Below are positions 17,901-27,238 of a stretch of 64,000 nt of DNA, piece after piece (positions within the stretch are counted from its first letter, which is position 1; each line of letters starts with the position of its first letter). A program made the translations under genes and the position numbers. The notes beneath the pieces are model-generated. The model had not been told where the DNA came from. It was given only the letters and a program-made list of their open reading frames with translations, and did no database searches. The stretch spans positions 1 through 64,000 of the forward strand of contig JAXLRI010000015.1 of NCBI GenBank assembly GCA_046331175.1, given 5' to 3'. The DNA comes from JAWKIW01 sp046331175 (lineage in GTDB: Bacteria; Actinomycetota; Acidimicrobiia; Acidimicrobiales; Acidimicrobilacustridaceae).

Positions 17901-19532
17901 TCAGTACTGCTGCTGGATGATGGCGGCGACCTTGCCGACGTCGTCGTTGGCGGCGAACACGCCGTTGATGTCGGCGAACAGCGCGTTGCTCGCCACGATG
18001 GCGAAGGCGAGCTTGCGGCCCTTGGCCGTCTCCATGACCCCGCCGAGGGCCTTGGTGGGCAGGCGGAGGCGGTCGTTGAAGAAGTCGCCGGCGCCGAGCG
18101 AGCCGGTCTTGGCGAAGACCTTTCCCATGGCCGGGCTGTCCGGCTGGACCATGGCCAGCGAGCCGTCGACCCCGAGGATCGGCAGCGTGGCCTTCCACCG
18201 GGCGGCGTCGGGGCGCTTGGCCATGATGGCCTGCAGGTCGGCCTGGTTCATCGGCGTGATGAGGTTGCCGGTGAGCCCGGAGCCGTCGATCAGCGCGGCG
18301 CCGGTGGTGTCGAGCCCGGCCGCCTTCCAGAGCTCGGCGGCCTTGGCCAGCCCGTCGGTGCAGTCCTTGCTGCCGGCCTGCACGGCCAGACGGCAGATGA
18401 ACGTCTCGGCGCCCCGGTTGTAGCTGACCTTGAGGACGTACAGGGCCTCCTGGTCGAGCGGGAGCGACTCGAGCGACGCCACCGTCGGCAGGGCCTCGAC
18501 GGCCGACGACGCCGGCAACGTGGCGGCCGCGTTCGTCGCGAGCGGGTCGGCCGCCACCGTGACACCGGCCCGCTGCAGGGCCTCGATGAAGGCGGTCCGG
18601 GCGAAGGTGGCCGGGTCCTTGAAGGCGTAGACGTTGACCACCGGATCGCTGTCGGCGGCGATGGTGCCCTTCAGGGTCACCGTCTTCTCGTCGGCCGACG
18701 AGACCTCGATCTTGGTCTTGCCACCGGCCGGCACGGTCTGCACCTGGTTGTCGAGCGTCCAGGGCGCCACCTTGGGCCGCATCTCGATGGTGGCCGACTG
18801 CCCGGGCTGGGTCGGCGTGGTGAGGAAGTCGATCAGGTTCTCGTTGATGATGATGGGCGAGACGGGACCGTTCACCAGCTTGTGCGGGTCCCACAGCCGG
18901 TCGTCGACGACCACGTTGCCCGAGATGGTCGTGATGCCCGACTGCTTCACCTGGGCGGCCAGCTGGTCGAGGCCGGTCAGGGGGTCCTCGGGCGTGAGGG
19001 TGGCGCCGGGCAGCTCGTTGGCGTCGTTGTGGTCGAGGTTGGTGAAGTCGACGGTGCCGTCGGCCTTGCGCCGCCCGCCCATGGTGAGGTCGCCCTGCGC
19101 CACGAGCACCAGGTCGCCGTCCAGCGTCCCGCCGGCCACCTCGCCACTGCGCTTCACCGGAGTGGTGAGCTTGCTGTCGGGCCCGTCGGCGAGCCACACC
19201 GCCCCCGAGCTGTAGGTCTTGACGACCGAGCCGGGCTCGACGAGCCGATCGGCGTTGTAGGAGATCAACGTCTCGCCGGTGTCGATGTCCTTGACGGCCA
19301 GCCACCAGTCGCCCTTGGCGTAGGCGGGCTGGTTCATGACCGGCAGCGCCGACGGGTCGAGGCCCGGCACCGAGGTGATGGCACCGGTCCGGCCGCTGCC
19401 GCTCGTGCCCCCGGCCGCCGCCGTCGTCGCCGACGAACCGCTGCCCTTCTCCGTGCCCGAGGTGCACGCCGCACCACCCAGCACCACCGCGGCGAGCGCC
19501 AGCGCGCTCGCCTTCTTCCATCCACCAGCCAT
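17901..19532 (-). CDS. dacB: D-alanyl-D-alanine carboxypeptidase/endopeptidase (PBP4/DacB family) lipoprotein
   Basis: 543 aa. The lipoprotein signal ends in LGGAAC (lipidated Cys23), so the enzyme is anchored outside the membrane. Class C penicillin-binding motifs are all present: SxxK as SVVK (Ser102, Lys105), SxN as SYN in KVSYNRGAETF, and KTG in FAKTGSLGAGDF. Between the first two lies the extra domain typical of PBP4-type enzymes (from about LTTPVKRSGEV through VVVDDRLWDPHK). Known reaction: removal of the terminal D-Ala from pentapeptides and/or cleavage of cross-links in peptidoglycan. The ATG at 19532 gives a proper signal peptide start (MAGGWKKASALALAA). It converges on the ABC exporter operon, fitting a cell-envelope neighbourhood. 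Confidence 0.9.
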   Translation of the reverse strand: MAGGWKKASALALAAVVLGGAACTSGTEKGSGSSATTAAAGGTSGSGRTGAITSVPGLDPSALPVMNQPAYAKGDWWLAVKDIDTGETLISYNADRLVEPGSVVKTYSSGAVWLADGPDSKLTTPVKRSGEVAGGTLDGDLVLVAQGDLTMGGRRKADGTVDFTNLDHNDANELPGATLTPEDPLTGLDQLAAQVKQSGITTISGNVVVDDRLWDPHKLVNGPVSPIIINENLIDFLTTPTQPGQSATIEMRPKVAPWTLDNQVQTVPAGGKTKIEVSSADEKTVTLKGTIAADSDPVVNVYAFKDPATFARTAFIEALQRAGVTVAADPLATNAAATLPASSAVEALPTVASLESLPLDQEALYVLKVSYNRGAETFICRLAVQAGSKDCTDGLAKAAELWKAAGLDTTGAALIDGSGLTGNLITPMNQADLQAIMAKRPDAARWKATLPILGVDGSLAMVQPDSPAMGKVFAKTGSLGAGDFFNDRLRLPTKALGGVMETAKGRKLAFAIVASNALFADINGVFAANDDVGKVAAIIQQQY

Positions 19533-19721
19533 GTGCCCGGGTGCCCCCTCGTCGGCCCGCCGTCGGTCTGCCGTCTGCTCGCCGCTCGTCCCCGCCGGAC
19601 GGCGGCAGCGTAGGCGAGCCACATCGTTCGAGGCGGGTCGGGCGGCGGGGGAAGCACGTCCATGGGACGACGTGCCGCGATCGGTTGCACGGGGCGCGGA
19701 CGGGTGCGAAGGTTCGCCCCG

Positions 19722-21284
19722 ATGATCCACACCAGCCCGCTCCCCGACGTCGAGATCCCCGACCTGCCGCTGGCCACCTACGTGCTGGCGCGGGCCACCG
19801 AGCTCGGCGACAAGCCCGCCCTCGTCGACGGCCCCACCGGCCGCACCATCACCTTCGCCGAGCTCGACGACCAGGTGCGCCGCTTCGCCGGTGGCCTGCA
19901 GGCGCGCGGGTTCGGCCCGGGGAAGGTCCTGGCGCTGATGTCGCCCAACCTGCCCGAGTACGCGGTCGTGTTCCTCGGGGTGGCGGCCGCCGGGGGCACC
20001 ATCACCACGATCAACCCGACCTACACCGACCACGAGGTCAACCACCAGCTCAACGACGCCGGTGCTTCGATCCTCATCACCGTGCCGATGTTCCTCGACA
20101 CGGCCCGCAAGGGCGCCGAGGGCACCGGCGTCACCGAGATCTACGTGCTCGGCGAGGCCACCGACGGCGCCCCGTCGGCCGCCGAGCTGTTCGGCGACCC
20201 CATCGCCGAGATCGTCCCCACCGGCCCCGACGACCTGGTCGCCCTGCCCTACTCGTCGGGCACCACCGGCCTGTCGAAGGGCGTGATGCTCACCAACCGG
20301 AACCTGATCGCCAACATCGAGCAGGTCGCCGACCCGGCCGAGGTCACCGAGGACGACGTCATCATCGCCGTCCTGCCCTTCTTCCACATCTACGGCATGC
20401 AGGTGCTGATGAACACCGGCCTGCAGCGCGGCGCCACCATCGTCACCATGCCGCGGTTCGACCTGGAGGAGTTCCTCCGGCTGCACCAGCAGTACGGCAT
20501 CACCCGCTCGTTCGTGGCGCCCCCCATCGTCGTGGCGCTGGCCAAGCACCCGCTCGTCGACCAGTTCGACCTCTCGCACGTCAAACAGGTCTTCTCCGGT
20601 GCCGCCCCGCTGTCGGCCGAGCTGGCCGCCGAGGCCAGCGGCCGCCTCGGGTGCGAGGTCGTGCAGGGCTACGGCATGACCGAGCTGTCGCCGGTGTCGC
20701 ACCTCACCCCCCAGGGCCAGTTCAAGCCCGGGTCGGTGGGCGTCACCGCGCCGAACACCGAGACGCGCATCGTCGACCCCGCCAGCGGCGAGTCGCTCGG
20801 CATCGACGCCGACGGCGAGGTCTGGGTGCGCGGCCCGCAGGTGATGAAGGGCTACCTCAACAACGACCAGGCCACCCGCGACACCATCGACGACGACGGC
20901 TGGCTGCACACCGGCGACATCGGCCACGTCGACGCCGACGGCCACCTCTACGTCGTCGACCGGCTCAAGGAGCTCATCAAGTACAAGGGCTTCCAGGTGC
21001 CGCCCGCCGAGCTCGAGGCCCTGCTCCTCACCCACCCCGCCGTCGCCGACGCCGCCGTCATCGGCCTGCCCGACGACGAGGCCGGCGAGATCCCCGTCGC
21101 CTACGTGGTGCTCAAGGACGGCCAGGACGTGTCCGGCGAGGAGATCCAGGCCTTCGTCGCCGACCAGGTCGCCCACTACAAGCAGGTGCGGATCATCCAC
21201 CTCGTCGACGCCATCCCGAAGTCGGCGTCGGGCAAGATCCTGCGCCGCGTCCTGCGCGACCAGGCCCAGGCCACCGACGGCTGA
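19722..21284 (+). CDS. 4-coumarate-CoA-ligase-like acyl-CoA synthetase
   Basis: 520 aa, an intact ANL adenylate-forming enzyme. ATP-binding P-loop LPYSSGTTGLSKGVMLTN; A5-type motif GYGMTELSPVSH; hinge TGDIGHVDADGHLYVVDRLKELIKYKG; catalytic-lysine region PKSASGKILRRVLR. The N-terminal MIHTSPLPDVEIPDLPL matches the plant-type 4CL-like group in bacteria that activates aryl or fatty acids to CoA esters. ATG at 19722 was chosen because upstream in-frame residues are basic and lack family similarity. It stands alone, divergent from dacB, with no hydratase or dehydrogenase beside it, so the substrate cannot be inferred. Confidence 0.9.
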   Translation: MIHTSPLPDVEIPDLPLATYVLARATELGDKPALVDGPTGRTITFAELDDQVRRFAGGLQARGFGPGKVLALMSPNLPEYAVVFLGVAAAGGTITTINPTYTDHEVNHQLNDAGASILITVPMFLDTARKGAEGTGVTEIYVLGEATDGAPSAAELFGDPIAEIVPTGPDDLVALPYSSGTTGLSKGVMLTNRNLIANIEQVADPAEVTEDDVIIAVLPFFHIYGMQVLMNTGLQRGATIVTMPRFDLEEFLRLHQQYGITRSFVAPPIVVALAKHPLVDQFDLSHVKQVFSGAAPLSAELAAEASGRLGCEVVQGYGMTELSPVSHLTPQGQFKPGSVGVTAPNTETRIVDPASGESLGIDADGEVWVRGPQVMKGYLNNDQATRDTIDDDGWLHTGDIGHVDADGHLYVVDRLKELIKYKGFQVPPAELEALLLTHPAVADAAVIGLPDDEAGEIPVAYVVLKDGQDVSGEEIQAFVADQVAHYKQVRIIHLVDAIPKSASGKILRRVLRDQAQATDG

Positions 21285-21502
21285 CCGCCATCGGGGTCGG
21301 TCGGCGCCGACACCCGCCGGCCCCTGGTGGCTGCACGTCCATGCATCTCGGTGCCTCTGGCACCGCTTCGGTCAGTCCGGCCGCGGGGATTGGGCCCATC
21401 GGCCCGCTTCCCGCCGACCCCGGCCGTCGATACCGTCATCGGAGCGGCTCCGGACGGCTGGTCCGGTGACCCGCTCCGGTCGTCGGAGGCGGAGGGACGA
21501 TC

Positions 21503-23635
21503 ATGGCGATGGGTGCCGCCTCGGATGCCCCGAGGCCCACGAACCAGGTGCGCCGGCTCCACCCTCGCGCCCCTGCGCCCGACGACGTGGAGCACCGCTA
21601 CCGCCTGATCGCCGAGAACGCCTCCGACGTGGTGGTGGAGATCGGCATCGACGGGGCGATCCGCTGGGCGTCCCCCTCGATCGAGGCGATGCTCGGGCGC
21701 CCGGTCGACGAGCTCGTGGGCCGGATCGCCCGAGATCTCGTCGCCCCCGCCGACCACGACCTGATCGAGGCGGGCCGCCAAGAGGTCCTGGCCGGCGGCA
21801 CGGTCGAGGACCTGCGGTGCCGGGTGCTCAACGCCGACGGCGTCCCACGCTGGGTCGCCCTCCGCGGCCAGCCGGTCGTCGACGACGGCGCGGACGACAG
21901 CGCGGTCTCGGCCATCGTGGTCGGCCTGCGCGACTGCCACGACGAGGTGATCGCCGAGCGGGCCCTGCGCACGCTGTCCACGGGCAACGGCCTCCTGGTC
22001 CGGGCCCGCGACGAGCAGGCCCTGCTCGACGAGATGTGCGAGAACGCCGTGTCGCAGGGCGGCTACCTGTTCGCCTGGTACGGCCGGCCGATCGACGACG
22101 CCGACAAGTCGGTCGTGGCCGTGGCCGCCGCCGAGGCCCACCGCGACTACGTCACCGACATCCGGATCTCGTGGGGCGAGGGCGAGCTGGGGCAGGGGCC
22201 CACCGGCACGGCGCTGCGCACCGGCCGCACCGTCGTGGTGGACGACTTCGACGCCGAGGCCAGCTACGAGCCGTGGTACGAGGCGGCCACCCGACGCGGC
22301 TTCCACTCCTCGATCAGCCTGCCGGTCCTCGTCCACGGCCGGGTCGACGGCGCCTTCATGGTCTACGCCTCCGAGGCCTTCGCCTTCACGCCCCAGTCCA
22401 TCGCCACGCTCGAGGACCTCGCCATCCAGCTCGGCGCCGGCATCGAGCGACTCCGCGACACCGACCGGTTGCAGCAGGCGCTGCAGGACCAGGCGCTCCT
22501 CGTCGCCGCTGTCGACCAGGCCGCCGAGGCCATCGTCGTCACCGACCCGACCCCGGCCATCCTCTACGCCAACCCCGCCGCGCTGCGCGCCACCGGCTAC
22601 GACATCGACGAGGTCCTGGGCCAGAACCCCCGGGTGTTCCAGAGCGGGCTGCACGACCAGCGGTTCTACGAGCAGATGTGGGACCGGCTGACCAGCGGCC
22701 AGCCGTGGCACGGCGTCCTCGTCAACCGGCGCAAGGACGGCGAGCTGTACGAGGAGGACGCGACCATCGCCCCCGTCCTCGACGCCGACGGCGAGCTCAT
22801 CGCCTACGTGGCCGCCAAGCACGACCTGTCGACCGAGCGCCGGCTCGAGGCCGACCTCGTCCGCGAGCAGCGCTCGCGCGACGAGCTGGTCGACCTGATG
22901 CGCCGGGTGCGCACCGGCGACACGCTCGAGCAGTCGGCCGACGACCTGTGCCGCGAGGTCGTGCGCCTCGACTTCGTCGACGAAGCGATGGTGCTGCTGC
23001 TGCGGGAAGACGGCAGCCTCGTGCCGATCGCCAGCGGCGACCGCGACCTCCGCTCCGCCAGCGGCGCCCCGCTGGGCCTGGTCCTCGGCGAGCCGCTTCC
23101 GATCGACGACGCCGAGCGGTTCCTCGGTCGGCTGTCGGCGGGGACCTGGTGGATCGACCTCACCAGCCCACCGGCGCTCCCCGACGGCGAGCTCATCGCC
23201 GAGGTCGCCGACCTCGGGCTGACCGCCGCCGCCTTCGCCCGCATCGCGTGGGAGGGCACCCCCATCGGCGTGCTGGTCATCGCCTCCACGGCGCCCGACG
23301 CCCCCGGGTGGATGGCGCTGCGCATGCCGGCGCTGGAGGAGCTGGGCTCGTTCGGTACCCATGGCAGCAGAGGAACGGACGGCGGGCGGCGAGGTCCGGG
23401 CGCCTGGCGCGACCACGGGCGACGACCCCGTCGGCGCCGTGCTCGGATCACTGCCCCTGCCCGTCCTGCGCTTCGATCGCCCCGACCACGTGGTGGGCGC
23501 CAACCTGGCCGCCCGGGTGCGCTGGGGGCACGACGAGGCCTGGTGGCTCGACCGGCCGTTGGTCGACCTCGGCTGGGACGACGACCAGCGGGCCCGCTGG
23601 ACCACCGGCGTGCAGGCCACCGCCTCGACCGGTGA
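21503..23635 (+). CDS. PAS-GAF-PAS-GAF sensory protein; frame departs from homology near 23360
   Basis: PAS about residues 28-150 (RLIAENASDVVVEIGIDG), GAF about 154-320 (GGYLFAWYGRPIDD, GELGQGPTGTALRTGRTVV), PAS about 326-445 (EAIVVTDPTPAILYANPAAL, NPRVFQSGLHD), then a second GAF-like region ending in MPALEELGSFG. Beyond residue ~619 the frame turns into Arg/Pro-rich sequence that is a shadow of the next gene. The four-domain block aligns with the second half of the downstream protein, so it is a duplication. No GGDEF, EAL, kinase or other output domain is present. The 275-bp overlap with the next gene strongly suggests a single-base shift: either this gene ends near 23360 or the two were one ~1850-aa protein. 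ATG at 21503 follows GGAGGCGGAGGGA. Confidence 0.75.
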   Translation: MAMGAASDAPRPTNQVRRLHPRAPAPDDVEHRYRLIAENASDVVVEIGIDGAIRWASPSIEAMLGRPVDELVGRIARDLVAPADHDLIEAGRQEVLAGGTVEDLRCRVLNADGVPRWVALRGQPVVDDGADDSAVSAIVVGLRDCHDEVIAERALRTLSTGNGLLVRARDEQALLDEMCENAVSQGGYLFAWYGRPIDDADKSVVAVAAAEAHRDYVTDIRISWGEGELGQGPTGTALRTGRTVVVDDFDAEASYEPWYEAATRRGFHSSISLPVLVHGRVDGAFMVYASEAFAFTPQSIATLEDLAIQLGAGIERLRDTDRLQQALQDQALLVAAVDQAAEAIVVTDPTPAILYANPAALRATGYDIDEVLGQNPRVFQSGLHDQRFYEQMWDRLTSGQPWHGVLVNRRKDGELYEEDATIAPVLDADGELIAYVAAKHDLSTERRLEADLVREQRSRDELVDLMRRVRTGDTLEQSADDLCREVVRLDFVDEAMVLLLREDGSLVPIASGDRDLRSASGAPLGLVLGEPLPIDDAERFLGRLSAGTWWIDLTSPPALPDGELIAEVADLGLTAAAFARIAWEGTPIGVLVIASTAPDAPGWMALRMPALEELGSFGTHGSRGTDGGRRGPGAWRDHGRRPRRRRARITAPARPALRSPRPRGGRQPGRPGALGARRGLVARPAVGRPRLGRRPAGPLDHRRAGHRLDR

Positions 23636-26600
23636 GCCCGGCGTCTTCGAACACGACGAGGTCCTCGACGGCAAGGACCGCTTCGTGCGCGTCCAGCTCA
23701 GCCCGCGCCGCGCCCCCGACGGTCGCGTCGTCGAGGTGCTCGCGTTCTGCCGCGACCTCACCGACGAGCTGGCCGCGACACGCCAGGCGATCGCCGACCG
23801 GGCCGAGGCCGAGGCGGAGCGAGCACGGCTGGCGGCCACCATCAGCTCGCTGTTCGACCCGCTCGTCGAGCTGGCGCCGGTGCGCGACGCCGCCGGCGAG
23901 GTGGTCGACTTCGTCTACACCGGCCTGAACGAGGCGGCGTGCGCCTTCCACCAGGCCCGCCCCGAGGACATGGTCGGGCGTCGTCTCAGCGAGCTCCTGC
24001 CCGACGACCTGCGCGCCGCGATGCTGCACGGCTACGTCGAGCTGATCGACGTGGGCTCCCGGCTGGCCATCGACGACCTGCTGATCCCAGCCGGATCGAT
24101 CGGCGAGGGGCTGCGGCTCGACGTCCGGGCGGTGCGGGTCGGCGATGCACTGGTCGTCACGTGGCGGGACATGACCGAGCGCCGGGCCGCCGACGAGCGG
24201 TTCCGGGTCTTCGTCGAGAACTCCTCGGACGTGGTGATCATGGCCCCCGGCGACGTGGACGCCACCACCTGGATCTCGCCCTCGGTCACCCGGGTGCTCG
24301 GCTGGCGGCCCGAGGACTGGCTCGGGCACTCGCCGATCGAGTTCATCCACCCCGATGACCTCGAGCGGCTGATGAAGGACCTCGACGCCGATCGGGGCCT
24401 GGGCGAGCAGGTCGACGAGTACCGGGTACGGCGGCCCGACGGCACCTACACGTGGGTGTCGGTGGCCTCCAGCACCGTCGAGGACGCCGACGGCGGGGTG
24501 GTCCTGCGGGTGGCGGTGCTGCGCGACATCACGTCGACCGTCGAGGCCCAGGAGCGGCTGGCCGCCTCGGAGGAGCGGTACCGCCTGCTCGTCGAGACGG
24601 TGTCCGACGTCATCTTCCAGACCAACGCCCTCGGGATCATCGAGTGGGTGTCGCCGACCATGGCCGACGTGCTCGGCTGGGAGCCCGACGAGCTGATCGG
24701 CACGTCGTCGTTCGACCTGCTCGCCCCTGAGGACCGTGTCCCCGCCGTCGAGCCCCTCCGCCACCAACCGCCGAACCACCCCGCGTTCGCTCCCGGCGCC
24801 GACGCAGAGGTGCGGTTCCGGCAGGCTGACGGCCGGCTGCGGTGGATGGCCGTGCGGGCCCGACCGTTCTTCGACGACGCCGGCCAGCCGCTCGGCGCGG
24901 TGATCGGCCTCCGCGACTGCCACGAGGAGGTGCTGATCCGTCGGGCGGTGCGCACCCAGGAGGCCGGCCACCTCGCACTGGCCAGCGCCGACGACGAGCA
25001 GGAGCTGCTCGAGCTCATCTGCCAGGCGGCGGTCGACCGCGGTGGCTACCTCTTCGCCTGGTACGGGCGGCGACGCGACGAGGACCACCGCGTCGAGCCG
25101 GTGGCGGCCAGCCAGGACCACCGGCGCTACCTCGATCGCATCGACGTGCGCTGGGACGAGGGACCGCTGGGGCAGGGTCCCGGCGGGCGGTCCATCCGGG
25201 CGGGGCGCACCGTGGTGTTCGACGACCTCCGCACCGCCGAGTCGTTCGGGCCGTGGATGGACGCCGCCCGGGACGAGGGCTTCCGCTCCACCATCTGCCT
25301 CCCGATCTGCGTCGACGACGACGTCGACGGCAGCCTCATGGTGTACGCCTCAGAGGCGGGCGCGTTCGACGAGCGGGCCGTGGCGCTGCTCGAGGACCTG
25401 GCCACCGTGCTCGGCTACGGGATCAAGCGCATCCGCGACCGCATCGCCCTCGAGAGCACCATCCGGGAACGGACGCTGCTGACCACCGCCATCGACCAGG
25501 CCGGCGAGGCGGTCGTCGTGACCGATCCCGACGCCACCATCGTCTACGCCAACCCGGCCGCCGTGCGCACGAGCGGCTACCCGCTCGACGAGCTGCTCGG
25601 CGCCAACCCACGCGTGCTGCAGAGCGGTACCCACGACCCCGCCTTCTACCGGAAGATGTGGGACGACCTCACCGCCGGCCGACCGTGGACCGGCACGCTC
25701 GTGAACCGGCGCAAGGAGGGACGGCTCTACGAGGAGGAGGCGACCATCACGCCGGTGCACGACGTCGACGGGCGCCTCACTGCGTACGTCGCCGTCAAGC
25801 ACGACCTCACCCGCGAGCGCGACCTCGAGGCCGAGGTGAACCGCGCCCAGAGCGACCGCGAGGCCATCGCCGCCCTGATGCGGGAGGTGCGCGCCTCCGA
25901 CACGCTCGAGCAGACGATCGACGACTTCTGCGCCGCGGCCCGTGCCCTCCCCTTCCTCGACAGCGCGGTCGTCCTCCTGCTGGCCGGCGACGACGCGCTG
26001 ATCGTCAGTGGCATCGACCGCAGCGTGCTCGGGGTCCCTACGCTGACCGATGGCCAACCGGTCCCCGTCATCGCCGCTCGCAGCTTCCTGGAGCGCTCGG
26101 TGGCCGGTCCGTGGTGGATCGACCTGGCTCAGCCCGACGACAACCCGAACCACGAGCTGCTCGCCCTTGCACGCGAAGCCGGGTTCCGCACCACGGCGTA
26201 CGCGCCGATCCGCCGCGACGACCAGCTGCTCGCCGTGCTCGCCGTCGCATCGCGCGACGGCGACAGCCCGCAGTGGATGCCCGACCGCCTGCCCGCCGTC
26301 GAGGAGCTGGCCTCGTTCGCCGGCACGCTCTTCGGTTCCGACTTGGTGCAGCGCGGGGCGTCCGACGCGGCGCGGGACCACATCCGGCAGGTCATCGACG
26401 ACGGCGCCTTCCACCCCGTGTTCCAACCGGTGGTCACCGCTGACACGCACGAGGTCGTCGGCTACGAGGCGCTCACCCGCTTCGACGACGGCACACGGCC
26501 CGACCGGTTCTTCGCCGAGGCCCACGCCGTCGGCCTCGGCATCGAGCTGGAGGTCGCCTGCGCCGCCGCGGCGCTGACCGAGGCGGAAACCCTGCCCGCC

Positions 26601-27047
26601 GCCCGATGGGTGAGCGTCAACCTGTCGCCGGCCGCCGTCCTGTCGGGCGCGGCGGCGAGCCCGCTGCACGCCACCGGCCGGCGGATCATCGTCGAGATCA
26701 CCGAGCACGAGCCCATCGAGAGCTACCCCGACCTGCGCGCCGCCATCGAGGCGTGCGGCGGGTGCGAGATCTCCGTCGACGACGCCGGCGCCGGCTACGC
26801 CTCGCTGCGCCACATCCTCGAGCTGCAGCCCGACGTGGTGAAGCTCGACATCGCGCTGGTGCGCGACATCGACGCCGACCCGGCCCGCCAGGCCCTCGCC
26901 GCCGGGCTCTGCCACTTCGCCGCCCAGACCGGCACCACGCTCATCGCCGAGGGCGTCGAGACCGAGGCCGAGGCAACAGTGCTGGCCGGGCTGGGCGTCG
27001 ACCTCATGCAGGGCTACCTCTTCGGCCGCCCCGAACCGCTGGCCTGA
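23361..27047 (+). CDS. Multi-PAS/GAF cyclic-di-GMP phosphodiesterase (EAL domain)
   Basis: 1228 aa, soluble. Four PAS-type domains (about 22-140, 165-275, 278-395 with ENSSDVVIMAPGDVD, 402-530 with ETVSDVIFQTNALG), GAF (about 535-700), PAS (about 700-820), GAF (about 840-990), EAL (about 1000-1228). The EAL catalytic set looks complete: YEALTRF, VSVNLSP, IIVEITEHEP, ISVDDAGAGYAS, DVVKLDIALV, IAEGVETEAEA and MQGYLFGRP, although the usual DDFGTGYSS loop is DDAGAGYAS. There is no GGDEF domain, so net hydrolysis of c-di-GMP to pGpG is expected, gated by the many input domains. The ATG at 23361 overlaps the preceding gene by 275 bp; upstream fusion through a frameshift is possible. Domain boundaries are estimates. 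Confidence 0.88.
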   Translation: MAAEERTAGGEVRAPGATTGDDPVGAVLGSLPLPVLRFDRPDHVVGANLAARVRWGHDEAWWLDRPLVDLGWDDDQRARWTTGVQATASTGEPGVFEHDEVLDGKDRFVRVQLSPRRAPDGRVVEVLAFCRDLTDELAATRQAIADRAEAEAERARLAATISSLFDPLVELAPVRDAAGEVVDFVYTGLNEAACAFHQARPEDMVGRRLSELLPDDLRAAMLHGYVELIDVGSRLAIDDLLIPAGSIGEGLRLDVRAVRVGDALVVTWRDMTERRAADERFRVFVENSSDVVIMAPGDVDATTWISPSVTRVLGWRPEDWLGHSPIEFIHPDDLERLMKDLDADRGLGEQVDEYRVRRPDGTYTWVSVASSTVEDADGGVVLRVAVLRDITSTVEAQERLAASEERYRLLVETVSDVIFQTNALGIIEWVSPTMADVLGWEPDELIGTSSFDLLAPEDRVPAVEPLRHQPPNHPAFAPGADAEVRFRQADGRLRWMAVRARPFFDDAGQPLGAVIGLRDCHEEVLIRRAVRTQEAGHLALASADDEQELLELICQAAVDRGGYLFAWYGRRRDEDHRVEPVAASQDHRRYLDRIDVRWDEGPLGQGPGGRSIRAGRTVVFDDLRTAESFGPWMDAARDEGFRSTICLPICVDDDVDGSLMVYASEAGAFDERAVALLEDLATVLGYGIKRIRDRIALESTIRERTLLTTAIDQAGEAVVVTDPDATIVYANPAAVRTSGYPLDELLGANPRVLQSGTHDPAFYRKMWDDLTAGRPWTGTLVNRRKEGRLYEEEATITPVHDVDGRLTAYVAVKHDLTRERDLEAEVNRAQSDREAIAALMREVRASDTLEQTIDDFCAAARALPFLDSAVVLLLAGDDALIVSGIDRSVLGVPTLTDGQPVPVIAARSFLERSVAGPWWIDLAQPDDNPNHELLALAREAGFRTTAYAPIRRDDQLLAVLAVASRDGDSPQWMPDRLPAVEELASFAGTLFGSDLVQRGASDAARDHIRQVIDDGAFHPVFQPVVTADTHEVVGYEALTRFDDGTRPDRFFAEAHAVGLGIELEVACAAAALTEAETLPAARWVSVNLSPAAVLSGAAASPLHATGRRIIVEITEHEPIESYPDLRAAIEACGGCEISVDDAGAGYASLRHILELQPDVVKLDIALVRDIDADPARQALAAGLCHFAAQTGTTLIAEGVETEAEATVLAGLGVDLMQGYLFGRPEPLA

Positions 27048-27155
27048 CGACCGTCGCCACCGCGGCTCGACGCGGACCACGGTGGCCCCGGCCCCGGCCC
27101 GGTCCGAGCGCATCTGACGCCGGGATCTGTACCACCACACCTCTGAGCAGCCCGA

Positions 27156-27177
27156 CTTAGCGCGTCCTTAGCGCGAC
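27156..27177 (+). promoter_or_regulatory. 11-bp tandem direct repeat upstream of the KimA-like K+ transporter (candidate KdpE/OmpR-type site)
   Basis: CTTAGCGCGTC at 27156-27166 is followed immediately by CTTAGCGCGAC at 27167-27177: one mismatch, exact 11-bp period. Two direct half-sites one helical turn apart are the usual target of OmpR/PhoB-family regulators, to which KdpE belongs. The block ends 61 bp before the GTG at 27239, and TTGACG (a possible -35 box) lies at 27189-27194. Related TAGCGA boxes occur upstream of the kdp operon (37936-37989). Binding by KdpE is inference. Confidence 0.5.
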
Positions 27178-27238
27178 CGCCGAGAACCTTGACGCGGCGG
27201 CGCTTCCGGGGACCGGCCGGCCGTTGTTGGATCGATCC

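Noticed and set aside
23361..23635. The Arg/Pro-rich C-terminus of the first PAS/GAF protein as a real domain
   Set aside because: It mirrors the out-of-frame reading of the downstream gene's start, whose own frame shows PAS homology; the tail is most likely untranslated or frame-shift debris.
21503..27047. GGDEF (diguanylate cyclase) domain in the sensory proteins
   Set aside because: No GGDEF or GGEEF motif is present; the domain before EAL is GAF-like.
27048..27238. c-di-AMP (ydaO) riboswitch before the KimA-like gene
   Set aside because: The leader is short, lacks the GGGGA..-type conserved loops and purine-rich core I would expect, and holds only the CTTAGCG repeats and a weak -35.
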